Shown here piece after piece: positions 37,448 through 46,160 of a DNA stretch of 64,000 bases. Source of the stretch: Ancylomarina sp. DW003 (GTDB lineage Bacteria; Bacteroidota; Bacteroidia; Bacteroidales; Marinifilaceae); the NCBI RefSeq assembly GCF_029029505.1, contig NZ_JAKJSD010000002.1, forward strand, positions 372,001-436,000, given 5' to 3'. Each line of letters opens with the position of its first letter. Position 1 is the first letter of the stretch. Below the pieces are notes generated by a model. It had not been told where the DNA came from. It ran no database searches and saw nothing but the letters and a program-made list of their open reading frames with translations. The position numbers and the translations under genes are program-made.

Positions 37448-38314
37448 ATGCCAGATAAACAAGAAAAGCTTGAAGCCTTTGAAAACATAGATATTGAGAT
37501 TCCTTTGATTCTTGAGGCTATATACCAAAAATACGGTTACGATTTTCGAAAATATTCTCGTTCTCATATCAAGAGAAGGTTCATACATCGGATGGCTATA
37601 AATAATATCGAAAGCATATCACATATGCAAGATAAGGTTCTTCGATCAAAGGATTTTTTCATAGAATTACTTGAAGATTTGTCGATCAATGTCACAGAAA
37701 TGTTTCGTGATCCTGAATTCTATGCTTCATTTCGAGAGAATGTTGTGCCTAATTTGAAAACTTATCCTTTTATTAAAATCTGGCATGCTGGCTGTTCTAC
37801 TGGCGAAGAAGTCTATTCATTTGCCATTCTCTTACGAGAAGAAGGTATTCTAGATCGCTGCCAGATATACGCAACAGATTTTAATAGAAAAGTACTTGAA
37901 GTTGCTAAACAAGGGATTTATGCAACTCGAGATATAGAACTATTTGAAAGAAACTATACGAAGTCAGGGGGAAAATCAAAACTATCCGACTTTTACACCA
38001 TGAAATATGGTTCAATAAAACTAGACCAGTCTCTCGTTAAAAAAGTCGTATTTGCAGATCATAACCTAGTTACTGATTCTGTATTTGCAGAGGTGAATCT
38101 TATTATTTGTCGTAATGTCTTAATTTATTTTAATCGAGATTTACAAAACAAGGTTATCAACCTATTTCACGAAAGCTTATCCTCTAGCGGACACCTATGC
38201 TTAGGATCAAAGGAAAGTCTAAAATTTACAAACAAAGAATATTGTTTTTCTGATGTTGATGAGAAACAAAAAATCTACAAAAAGAGTTTGGCTAAGCCAT
38301 GTATAAAGCATTAG
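37448..38314 (+). CDS. cheR: CheR-family protein methyltransferase
   Basis: The product has 288 residues. The N-terminal helical part (RRFIHRMAIN) and LSINVTEMFRDPEFY precede the SAM-binding core IWHAGCSTGEEVYS. ATDFNRKVLEVAKQGIY and IICRNVLIYFNR follow, all classic CheR. It would methylate glutamates on a sensor protein. No methyl-accepting chemotaxis protein, CheA or CheW is present, so the target may be the coiled coil of the adjacent hybrid kinase. Its stop codon overlaps cheB. Confidence 0.92.
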   Translation: MPDKQEKLEAFENIDIEIPLILEAIYQKYGYDFRKYSRSHIKRRFIHRMAINNIESISHMQDKVLRSKDFFIELLEDLSINVTEMFRDPEFYASFRENVVPNLKTYPFIKIWHAGCSTGEEVYSFAILLREEGILDRCQIYATDFNRKVLEVAKQGIYATRDIELFERNYTKSGGKSKLSDFYTMKYGSIKLDQSLVKKVVFADHNLVTDSVFAEVNLIICRNVLIYFNRDLQNKVINLFHESLSSSGHLCLGSKESLKFTNKEYCFSDVDEKQKIYKKSLAKPCIKH

Positions 38315-38868
38315 TCATAGGAACATCATTTGGAGGTTTGGAAGCTCTTAAAGCAATTATTCCTCTATTGCCAAAAGATTTTCCTTTGGCCGTAATTGCA
38401 GTGCTTCACATTGGTGACAATCAAAATGATTCATTTATCCGATACTTAAATGACATTAGCCAACTAGAAATAAAAGAGGCCGAAGAAAAAGAAGCTATTT
38501 ATCCTGGCAAGGTCTACTTTGCTCCCCCAAATTATCATTTATTAATTGAGGGTGATGAAACAGTCACTCTCTCTACAGAATCAAAAGTTCATCATTCAAG
38601 GCCGTCAATTGACGTTTTATTCGAAACAGCTGCATGGTGTTACAGAGATCAGTTAATTGGTCTTGTGCTATCGGGTTTAAATCAAGATGGCGCTTATGGT
38701 CTTCTTCAGATAAAAGAATTGGGTGGTATTTGTATCGTTGAAGATCCGGATAATGCTATTGCCAGAATTATGCCTTCTGCAGCACATAAAATTGCAAAAC
38801 CTCAATTTATAATCCCATTGCATCAAATTGCTGATAAAATCATTACATTGATCAATACTCAAAGCTAA
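38299..38868 (+). CDS. cheB: CheB-type methylesterase domain protein (no receiver)
   Basis: The product has 189 residues and consists only of the catalytic domain. The Ser10 nucleophile in GTSFGGLEAL, His37 in AVLHIGD and Asp130 in LSGLNQDGAYGL form the expected triad. The usual N-terminal receiver domain is missing, so activity is not directly gated by its own phosphorylation. It overlaps cheR by 16 bases and would remove the methyl groups CheR adds. It is probably the last gene of the sensor cluster. Confidence 0.9.
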   Translation: MYKALVIGTSFGGLEALKAIIPLLPKDFPLAVIAVLHIGDNQNDSFIRYLNDISQLEIKEAEEKEAIYPGKVYFAPPNYHLLIEGDETVTLSTESKVHHSRPSIDVLFETAAWCYRDQLIGLVLSGLNQDGAYGLLQIKELGGICIVEDPDNAIARIMPSAAHKIAKPQFIIPLHQIADKIITLINTQS

Positions 38869-38930
38869 ACAAACGATATTGACATTTTATTTTTCTTTAC
38901 TTTTGATCTCAAACCGTAATACAGATAACT

Positions 38931-39473
38931 ATGCCAACTAATATCGAAATAAAAGCAAGATGCCGAGATTTAAACAAGACTCGTGATATTTTAAACTCCA
39001 ACAAAGCTGATTTTAAAGGTATCGATCACCAAGTTGATACTTATTTTAGTTCAAAAAATGGCAGATTAAAGCTTCGTGAAGGCAATATTGAAAATAACCT
39101 AATACACTACGAAAGAGAAAACACAACAGGTGGCAAAGAAAGTAAGTTTTCGCTTTATAAAACTGAGAAAGATTCTGGGCTTAAAACTATTTTAGAGAAA
39201 TCTATTGGCAAAAAATGTGTTGTCGAAAAAGATCGGGAAATCTATTTTATTGAAAATGTAAAATTTCATTTAGATACTGTAAAAGGGCTAGGTACTTTTA
39301 TTGAAATTGAAGCTTCAGACAAGGATATTGATATAACAAAAGCCAAATTAAAGGAGCAATGTAACTTTTATATCAAACTTCTACAAATTAATGCTAAAGA
39401 TCTCATCTCTAATTCTTATTCCGATATGTTGGAACAAAACAATTTGTTCTCTCAAGTCTTAATAGAAGAATAA
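38931..39473 (+). CDS. CYTH-domain protein (class IV adenylate cyclase/ThTPase-like)
   Basis: The product has 180 residues. The N-terminal NIEIKARCRD corresponds to the CYTH ExExK strand, with Asn in place of the first Glu. VDTYFSSKNGRLKLREG, the basic strands around YERENTT and the acidic FIEIEASDKD near the C-terminus form the triphosphate tunnel. Family members hydrolyse inorganic or thiamine triphosphate or make cAMP, and sequence alone cannot decide. It lies 62 bases after cheB on the same strand, so a link to the signalling cluster is possible. Confidence 0.8.
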   Translation: MPTNIEIKARCRDLNKTRDILNSNKADFKGIDHQVDTYFSSKNGRLKLREGNIENNLIHYERENTTGGKESKFSLYKTEKDSGLKTILEKSIGKKCVVEKDREIYFIENVKFHLDTVKGLGTFIEIEASDKDIDITKAKLKEQCNFYIKLLQINAKDLISNSYSDMLEQNNLFSQVLIEE

Positions 39474-39554
39474 AGTCACGTGGGTTGAACAAACTTTGAG
39501 TTTTTATTTGATTCAATTTTCAGTAACTTGAAATAAATCTTAAAAACAAATACC

Positions 39555-40004
39555 ATGCTTCAATTCGAATACGATATCCGAAGCCACAAGATTAAAGCTC
39601 TTCATGGTAAAAGTAAACAACTAGCAGTAGGAATCGCTTTTGTTATCACCGCTATTGTGCTGTATTTTTCTGTGAGATACTTAGAAATTATTCCACACTG
39701 TAAATACTTTGTTCCTTTCATTATCATTATTGCGATAATCTACACAATAGGAATTCTATTAGGATGCAAATTCATGTACCCACGAGAATACCTAAAAATC
39801 AACTCTCGAAGGATAAAATATAAATACGGCTGGTTTAAAAGACGAACAAAAATTTATCGTAAAAACATCAAAAAAATCAGAATAGAAGACAAAGAACTTG
39901 TCGTACTAACTAAAGAGCAAGAAGAATTCATAATTTGCTTGAAAGATTTCTCCGATGAAGCAATACACGTGTTAAAAGCTTATTTGAATATCACAACTGA
40001 CTAG
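39555..40004 (+). CDS. Two-helix membrane protein with PH-like domain
   Basis: The product has 149 residues. Two membrane helices (LAVGIAFVITAIVLYFSV and YFVPFIIIIAIIYTIGILLG) are followed by a basic beta-rich domain (YLKINSRRIKYKYGWFKRRT to the C-terminus). That domain resembles a bacterial PH domain with a final amphipathic helix. The architecture matches that of the protein at 25018-25464. No function is known. It precedes a bidirectional terminator shared with convergent tsaD. Confidence 0.7.
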   Translation: MLQFEYDIRSHKIKALHGKSKQLAVGIAFVITAIVLYFSVRYLEIIPHCKYFVPFIIIIAIIYTIGILLGCKFMYPREYLKINSRRIKYKYGWFKRRTKIYRKNIKKIRIEDKELVVLTKEQEEFIICLKDFSDEAIHVLKAYLNITTD

Positions 40005-40021
40005 ATTAATTTTATAAAGAA

Positions 40022-40051
40022 ACAGCCTTGATGTTTTATTTTCAAGGCTGT
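40022..40051. terminator. Bidirectional terminator (39555 gene / tsaD)
   Basis: ACAGCCTTGA (40022-40031) pairs with TCAAGGCTGT (40042-40051). It lies between two convergent stop codons. Confidence 0.85.
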
Positions 40052-40057
40052 CTGCAA

Positions 40058-41083
40058 TTATTTAATAGTCATTCGGGCAAAAGGAGCTGTATCCTGTTCC
40101 ACAAAATCCTTTTTCAGATATTTAAAATAACCAGTAATTGCAACCATCGCTGCATTATCTAATGAATAACCTAACTGAGGAATATAAACCTTCCAGCCCT
40201 GCTTAACAGCAGTTTCTTTCATGGCATTCTGTAAACCTGAATTTGCCGAAACTCCACCAGCAATTGCAACTTCTTTTATCCCTGTTTCACGTACGGCACG
40301 TTTCACCTTATTCATAAGCACATCAACAATTGTGTATTGCAATGAAGCACACAAATCATTCATGTTTTCTTCTATAAAATTGGGGTTCTCTTTAATTCTA
40401 TCGCGCAAGAAATACAGAAATGAAGTTTTTAAACCACTAAAACTATAGTTCAATCCTTGGATTCTAGGTCGGTTAAACTCAAAAGCCAATGAATTCCCCT
40501 CTTTAGCACGTTTATCAATTACTGGTCCTCCTGGATAAGGAATACCCATGACTTTAGCGCATTTATCGAAAGCTTCACCAGCTGCATCATCAATCGTTTC
40601 ACCAATAACTTCCATTTCCATGTGATCTTTCACAACTATAATCTGAGAATTTCCTCCTGAAACCAATAAGGCAAGAAATGGAAAGTTTGGATGCTCATAA
40701 GTATTCTTCAAATCATCAATAAAATGAGCTAATATGTGTGCTTTAAGATGGTTCACCTCGATAAGTGGAATGTTTTTAGAAAGAGCAAAGCCTTTTGCAA
40801 AAGATGTTCCAACCATTAAAGATCCTAATAATCCTGGGCCACGCGTGAATGCGACTGCATCAATTTCATCAGCAGTTACGTTTGCCACCTTCAATGCCTG
40901 ATCGACTACTGGAATAATATTTTGCTGGTGGGCACGAGAAGCCAATTCCGGCACAACTCCACCATAAGCCATGTGCACAGTTTGAGTGGCAGTAATGTTA
41001 GAATGAATCACACCATCGCGCAAAACTGAAGCCGATGTGTCATCACATGAAGATTCAATTCCTAATATCGTTATACTCATCAA
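40058..41083 (-). CDS. tsaD: TsaD, tRNA threonylcarbamoyladenosine transferase
   Basis: The product has 341 residues (start MMSITILGIESSCDDT; the second Met at 41080 is equally possible). This ASKHA-fold enzyme transfers threonylcarbamoyl to A37 of ANN-decoding tRNAs. Visible marks are ESSCDDTSAS, GGVVPELASRAHQQN, the metal-binding VNHLKAHILAH, LLVSGGNSQI and AIAGGVSANSGL. The length is standard. It is divergent from the tamB-like gene with 80-110 bases between, an arrangement often seen in Bacteroidota. Confidence 0.97.
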   Translation of the reverse strand: MMSITILGIESSCDDTSASVLRDGVIHSNITATQTVHMAYGGVVPELASRAHQQNIIPVVDQALKVANVTADEIDAVAFTRGPGLLGSLMVGTSFAKGFALSKNIPLIEVNHLKAHILAHFIDDLKNTYEHPNFPFLALLVSGGNSQIIVVKDHMEMEVIGETIDDAAGEAFDKCAKVMGIPYPGGPVIDKRAKEGNSLAFEFNRPRIQGLNYSFSGLKTSFLYFLRDRIKENPNFIEENMNDLCASLQYTIVDVLMNKVKRAVRETGIKEVAIAGGVSANSGLQNAMKETAVKQGWKVYIPQLGYSLDNAAMVAITGYFKYLKKDFVEQDTAPFARMTIK

Positions 41084-41160
41084 ATTATAAAATTAACGTA
41101 AAAACATTAAAAAAGACTATAAACACAGCCTCTACTCGCTGTATTCTATTTCTTTTTGTC

Positions 41161-41168
41161 TAATTTTG
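41161..41168 (+). promoter_or_regulatory. Candidate -7 box of the tamB-like gene
   Basis: TAATTTTG matches TAnnTTTG exactly. It covers the TTG at 41166 that would otherwise look like the start of the long reading frame, which argues that translation starts farther downstream. Confidence 0.4.
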
Positions 41169-44100
41169 TGCAACTGCACTCAAAAGCACAAAACTATTAA
41201 AAAATTCCTCAAAATATCAATTTGGTCCATAGCAAGTATCATTATGGTACTCATATTGGCCTATCTTGTATTTTTGAGTCCCAGAGTGCAAACTTATCTT
41301 ACCCAAAAGATAGCCAAATCGATTTCAGAAAGAACACATACACCCGTTACAATTCAAGGCGTTGATTTTTCTCCATTCAAAAGTATTATTCTTAAAGAAG
41401 TTTATATTGAAGATCACAAAAAGGATACTCTAATGTACGTAGGAGAACTTAGATCGAATCTTGACTCTATAAATTTCAAGAATAGAAAGGCTTATGTAGG
41501 TAAACTAATCTTAAAAAAAGCCTACTTTAATTTATATGAGGGGAAAAATCGCAAACAAAATCTACAGGTTTTTATCGATTCTCTTTCTAGAAATAGGGTT
41601 GTAGAAGAGAACTCAACAGAAAATAAATCGTGGAACATTAATATTTCCAACCTGGATATGATTAATTCTCATTTTAGCTTTATCACAATTGAGGCTAAAA
41701 AGCAGGCATTTGGAATGAATTATGATGATATTGATGTTAAGAACATTAAACTTCAAGCACGAAACATCAAAATTATTGGCGATTCTGTTGATTTCGATTT
41801 AAAACATATGAGTTGCGTTGAAAAATCAGGTTTCATTCTAAAAGATTTTAAAACACACTGCTGGATTACCCCTACACAATGGGGAATGTCAAATGTTACC
41901 ATAACATCGCCTAAAAGCAAACTCTCAGCAAAACACATGCTCTTCAATTATGTTAGCGGGCAAGGTTATTGGAGACATTTTACTAAAAAAATGAAATTGG
42001 ATTTTCAGGTTAATTCATCAAAAATTAACTTTGAAGATCTCGCTTATTTCAACGATAGACTTTTAGGTTTTAGAGAATTTGGCTTTTTATCTGGTCACTT
42101 ATATGGAACCGTTTATGATTTAAAAGGACGTAATATTAATATTCTATACGGTAATCAAACTAGCTTTAAAGGTAAATTCTATCTAAATGGTTTGCCCAAA
42201 ATTGCCAATTCATATCTTGAAGCTGATTTTAAAGAACTTACTACAAGCATATCGGATATCGAAAATGTGTACATTCCAAATTACGAAAGTAACCATATCA
42301 ACCTTCCTAGTCAGTTAAATAACCTGGGCCTTATACATTACAAGGGAAAATTCAATGGTTTTATAAACGATTTTGTATTCTACGGAAATTTCCAAACCGA
42401 TCAGGGAAATATTAGAACAGATATCCTTTTAAAACCTAGTCTTATTGATAACAATCTTAGTTTCACTGGTGATATAAAAACAGAAAATTTTAATCTTGGT
42501 CAACTTCTTGATCAAGAAAAAGTTGGTGAAGTCTCGATGAATGTTGCTTTAAAAGGATCGACTTCAAAAGATGTGACCCAAGGGGTAATGCAAGGCAATA
42601 TAAGCCGCTTCAACTTTTTTGGTTACGATTATGAGAATTTATCCTTAGATGGCTACTTTGCTGATAAACATTTCGATGGTAAAATAGCTCTGCTTGACCC
42701 GAACATTGGATTTGAATTTGCGGGTAAGGTAGATTTCTCCAAAGAAATACCAGAGATCAACTTTAATTCGCAGTTACGTAATGCAAAATTATTCCCTTTA
42801 CATCTAAACAAAAAAGACGAATTGGCTGAACTTGATTTTAATTTGAATGCCAATTTTACAGGAAACAATTTAGATAATGCCAATGGTAGTATCTTCATTA
42901 ACGATATTGAATACAAAAATAGTTTAGGAGATTTTCGACTAGACAAAATTAAAATTGATTCAAAAACGAGTCCAGAACATAAACAATTTGAACTTGAATC
43001 GGCTATAGCAGATTTTAATGTAAAAGGTAACTATGAAATAGATGAACTTGTGTCATCTCTATCAAACATGATTTATTATTACTTACCTGCCTACGCACCT
43101 GATTCTTCATACGCAAAGATAGATTCAACCAACAAATTTGAATTTGATCTTCTGATAAAAGAGAATTCAGGATTAACTGAATTGATCTATCCAGATATTG
43201 TAATCGCCCCTCAAAGTCGATTAAATGGAAGTATCAATGCTAAGGAGCATTCATTAAATCTGAAAGTGAATATTCCATCTTTAACCTACATTTCAAAAGA
43301 AATAGAAGGAATTAAAGTTAGCTTGAATACCAATGACGATAAATTAATACTTAAGGGGCGAAGTGATAAGTTATCTCTTACTGAAACCTATAATATTTTC
43401 AATCTCTCTCACCAAGTTGAAGCTCAAAATAATCAACTTAAATACGATTTAAACTGGAATAATTGGGGTGCAAAAACTTACAGTGGATCACTATCTGCTA
43501 TTGGAACCGTTAGTTCTCCAAGTTTAGAAGCAAACTCAAAATGGAATATCGATTTGTTACCTAGTACGCTGATTCTTGCTGATAGTACCTGGCAAATCAA
43601 CCGATCTCAAATAGAGATAGATAGTACGAGTTATAAAATTGATCATTTTAAAATTAGCCAAGGAGATCAATTTTTCTCTGTTAATGGTAAAATTTCAGAA
43701 AAAGCTGAAGATAAGATTCGTTGTGAGATTAATAATATAAGTCTTAAAAATATAAATACAATAAGCAATAGTAAGAGTTTAGGCATTGATGGTAATACCA
43801 GAGGTTATTTCTTACTTGAAGATTTCTATGGAGATCGCTTAACCAACGCTGACCTTGTACTGGACAACCTGACTTTTAATCAAGATACAATAGGTGATTT
43901 TTATCTTAAGAGCGATTGGGATATGTACGAACATAAACTCTCTGTTGAATCGTACGCAATTCACAACAATAAAAAAGAACTAAATATTCAAGGAAACTAT
44001 TTCCCCAAAACTGATTCTATTAATCTGAACCTTAGTTTAGATTCAATGCGAATGAATGTGCTCCGTCCGTATCTGGAAGGCAATATTTCGGACTTAAATG

Positions 44101-45647
44101 GTAAATTAGGTGGTCATTTGAAAGTTGAAGGTTCAACCAGTCTTCCACGTGTTTTTGGTGTCCTAAAGTTTCAGGATACATCGTTTAAAATTGATGAATT
44201 ACAAACAACCTATACTTGTAACGATAGCATTATTTTCACACCTCAGGAAATTCAGTTTAATAACTTCAAGCTCTACGACTCAGAAAATAACTTAGCAGAA
44301 ATTTATGGTGCTGTTGCTCTGAACAATTATGAGAATATTAATTTAGATTTAGCTCTAAGCACAACTAATTTCAAACTCCTCAATACAAGAATTACTGATA
44401 ATGAGATTTTATATGGTAGAGCTTATTTTACTGGTTACACCCACCTATATGGTTCTCCTGATGATATAGAAATCGAAATTGATGCTAAAACCAACAAGAA
44501 TACGCGAATCAATATTCCTCTAAATAATTCCGGAGATATAGAGCAGAGTGACTTTATCACATTTATAAACACCTATGAATCACCGGAAGTTGAAACTAAA
44601 AAATATGATATTGATCTTTCTGGTATAAAACTTAACTGTAACCTTGAGATTACACCAGAAACAGATATAAATATCATTTTTGATTCAAAAATTGGAGATA
44701 TTCTTAAAGCTAAGGGAAGCGGTAATCTACAGTTAGGAATTGATACTAAAGGTGATTTCAATATCTATGGAGATTACACAATCCATACAGGAAGTTACTT
44801 ATTCACACTTCAAAATGTGATTAATAAAAAGTTTGATTTATCAAATGGTGGTACAATAAAATGGAATGGAGACCCATATAGTGCTACAATTGACATTAAC
44901 GCCGTTTATAATGTCAGAACAACACTCTACGATATCGTACTAAATACACCTTATGTTGACAATTCAAGAAAGATACAAGTGCAGTGTAATATGAACTTGA
45001 GCCAACAAATAAATAACCCAAATATTAAATTCGATATAGGTTTTCCAACACTTGATCAGCAAACGCAAACAATAATAGAAGGTCTTATATCATCTGAGGA
45101 CGAATTAAATAAACAGATTCTCTCACTGTTGGTTTTGAATCGTTTTTATACACCTGAATATATGCGCTCAACCGATTCTGAATTTGAGAACAAAAATTCT
45201 AGTTATGCTGTAGGTGTAACAACAAGCGAGCTTCTATCCAATCAACTTTCAAATTGGTTGAGTCAAATTAGTAATAAATTTGACGTTGGTTTTAGTTACC
45301 GTCCAGGCGATAATATTACCGATGATGAAATTAAATTTGCTCTTTCTACACAAATCTTTGACGACAAAGTAACGATAAACGGTAATCTGGGAACCAATTC
45401 AAATTCTAACCCCGAAAAGGATAATGATATTGTTGGTGATTTCGATGTAAACATCAAATTAGATAAAAAAGGTAAATTAAAATTGAAGGCTTTTACCCGT
45501 TCAAGGGAATATTTAGCTACCGATGCTTCGAGAAATACACAAGGAGTTGGAATTTTTTACAAAGAAGATTTTGATACGGTTGGAGAACTATTTAGAAAAT
45601 ACATAGCTCTACTCAGAAAAAAAGAAAAAGAAGATACTACTAAATGA
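41166..45647 (+). CDS. tamB: TamB/YtfN-like translocation and assembly module protein
   Basis: The open frame gives up to 1,493 residues. One N-terminal membrane helix (IIMVLILAYLVFLSP) is followed by AsmA-like VQTYLTQKIAKSISERT. A very long series of beta strands of beta-taco type leads to a C-terminal DUF490 domain (GNLQLGIDTKGDFNIYGDYT, GGTIKWNGDP, then ILSLLVLNRFY and LSTQIFDDKVTINGNLG). The protein should span the periplasm and aid outer-membrane biogenesis or lipid transport. No ATG lies before the membrane helix. An ATT at 41196 would give the typical M-KKFLKIS start, and a TTG at 41166 overlaps a promoter box, so the true start is uncertain. Confidence 0.88.
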   Translation: MCNCTQKHKTIKKFLKISIWSIASIIMVLILAYLVFLSPRVQTYLTQKIAKSISERTHTPVTIQGVDFSPFKSIILKEVYIEDHKKDTLMYVGELRSNLDSINFKNRKAYVGKLILKKAYFNLYEGKNRKQNLQVFIDSLSRNRVVEENSTENKSWNINISNLDMINSHFSFITIEAKKQAFGMNYDDIDVKNIKLQARNIKIIGDSVDFDLKHMSCVEKSGFILKDFKTHCWITPTQWGMSNVTITSPKSKLSAKHMLFNYVSGQGYWRHFTKKMKLDFQVNSSKINFEDLAYFNDRLLGFREFGFLSGHLYGTVYDLKGRNINILYGNQTSFKGKFYLNGLPKIANSYLEADFKELTTSISDIENVYIPNYESNHINLPSQLNNLGLIHYKGKFNGFINDFVFYGNFQTDQGNIRTDILLKPSLIDNNLSFTGDIKTENFNLGQLLDQEKVGEVSMNVALKGSTSKDVTQGVMQGNISRFNFFGYDYENLSLDGYFADKHFDGKIALLDPNIGFEFAGKVDFSKEIPEINFNSQLRNAKLFPLHLNKKDELAELDFNLNANFTGNNLDNANGSIFINDIEYKNSLGDFRLDKIKIDSKTSPEHKQFELESAIADFNVKGNYEIDELVSSLSNMIYYYLPAYAPDSSYAKIDSTNKFEFDLLIKENSGLTELIYPDIVIAPQSRLNGSINAKEHSLNLKVNIPSLTYISKEIEGIKVSLNTNDDKLILKGRSDKLSLTETYNIFNLSHQVEAQNNQLKYDLNWNNWGAKTYSGSLSAIGTVSSPSLEANSKWNIDLLPSTLILADSTWQINRSQIEIDSTSYKIDHFKISQGDQFFSVNGKISEKAEDKIRCEINNISLKNINTISNSKSLGIDGNTRGYFLLEDFYGDRLTNADLVLDNLTFNQDTIGDFYLKSDWDMYEHKLSVESYAIHNNKKELNIQGNYFPKTDSINLNLSLDSMRMNVLRPYLEGNISDLNGKLGGHLKVEGSTSLPRVFGVLKFQDTSFKIDELQTTYTCNDSIIFTPQEIQFNNFKLYDSENNLAEIYGAVALNNYENINLDLALSTTNFKLLNTRITDNEILYGRAYFTGYTHLYGSPDDIEIEIDAKTNKNTRINIPLNNSGDIEQSDFITFINTYESPEVETKKYDIDLSGIKLNCNLEITPETDINIIFDSKIGDILKAKGSGNLQLGIDTKGDFNIYGDYTIHTGSYLFTLQNVINKKFDLSNGGTIKWNGDPYSATIDINAVYNVRTTLYDIVLNTPYVDNSRKIQVQCNMNLSQQINNPNIKFDIGFPTLDQQTQTIIEGLISSEDELNKQILSLLVLNRFYTPEYMRSTDSEFENKNSSYAVGVTTSELLSNQLSNWLSQISNKFDVGFSYRPGDNITDDEIKFALSTQIFDDKVTINGNLGTNSNSNPEKDNDIVGDFDVNIKLDKKGKLKLKAFTRSREYLATDASRNTQGVGIFYKEDFDTVGELFRKYIALLRKKEKEDTTK

Positions 45648-46160
45648 AAGCTCTGTGTAATTTTAGTGAGTAATGAGATCGAAGTATTTATGAGTATTCA
45701 AAATTGACAAAATAAACAATACTCTCCCGTAAAATATCTCTAATAATCTAAGAGCAGTGTGATTGATTGAAGAATCGATTTGAGTACCTAAAGCCCTTTA
45801 TACTTCATACACTCATTGAATCGCCTCTGAACTCCATACAGAGCCTGTTATTCTACTTTCTAATCAACTCAATATAAACTCGATCTAAATAAAAGAATTA
45901 CAAGTCTTATTTAGAATTCGAACTAAGTAAATCGCTTTCTAGTTTACAAATATTACTATATTAGTGCCTTATTTAATCCAAAACCATTCAACCTTTGGTT
46001 GAATTTATACAATAATAACAGAGGGTGTTGATCTGATATTAACGGAAGTAAAATAATGACAAACACAATAGCTTAAGATAATATAAATGATGATTCGGTT
46101 TAATAGGAATAATGATATTTAATTAGACGGAACTATTTTTTTTTAATATAACGATACCAA
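45648..46160 (+). promoter_or_regulatory. Leader of the V-ATPase operon with duplicated upstream element and 5' hairpin
   Basis: This stretch of 513 bases holds no gene. Positions 45871-45983 align with 53651-53763 upstream of nhaD, mostly without gaps and at about 75-80% identity by eye. Within it TTACAAATATT (45944-45954) and TATATTAG (45957-45964) form a probable promoter core. Just downstream, ATTCAACC-TTT-GGTTGAAT (45986-46004) is a perfect hairpin without a T tract, at the start of a 5' leader of about 190 bases. Confidence 0.65.
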
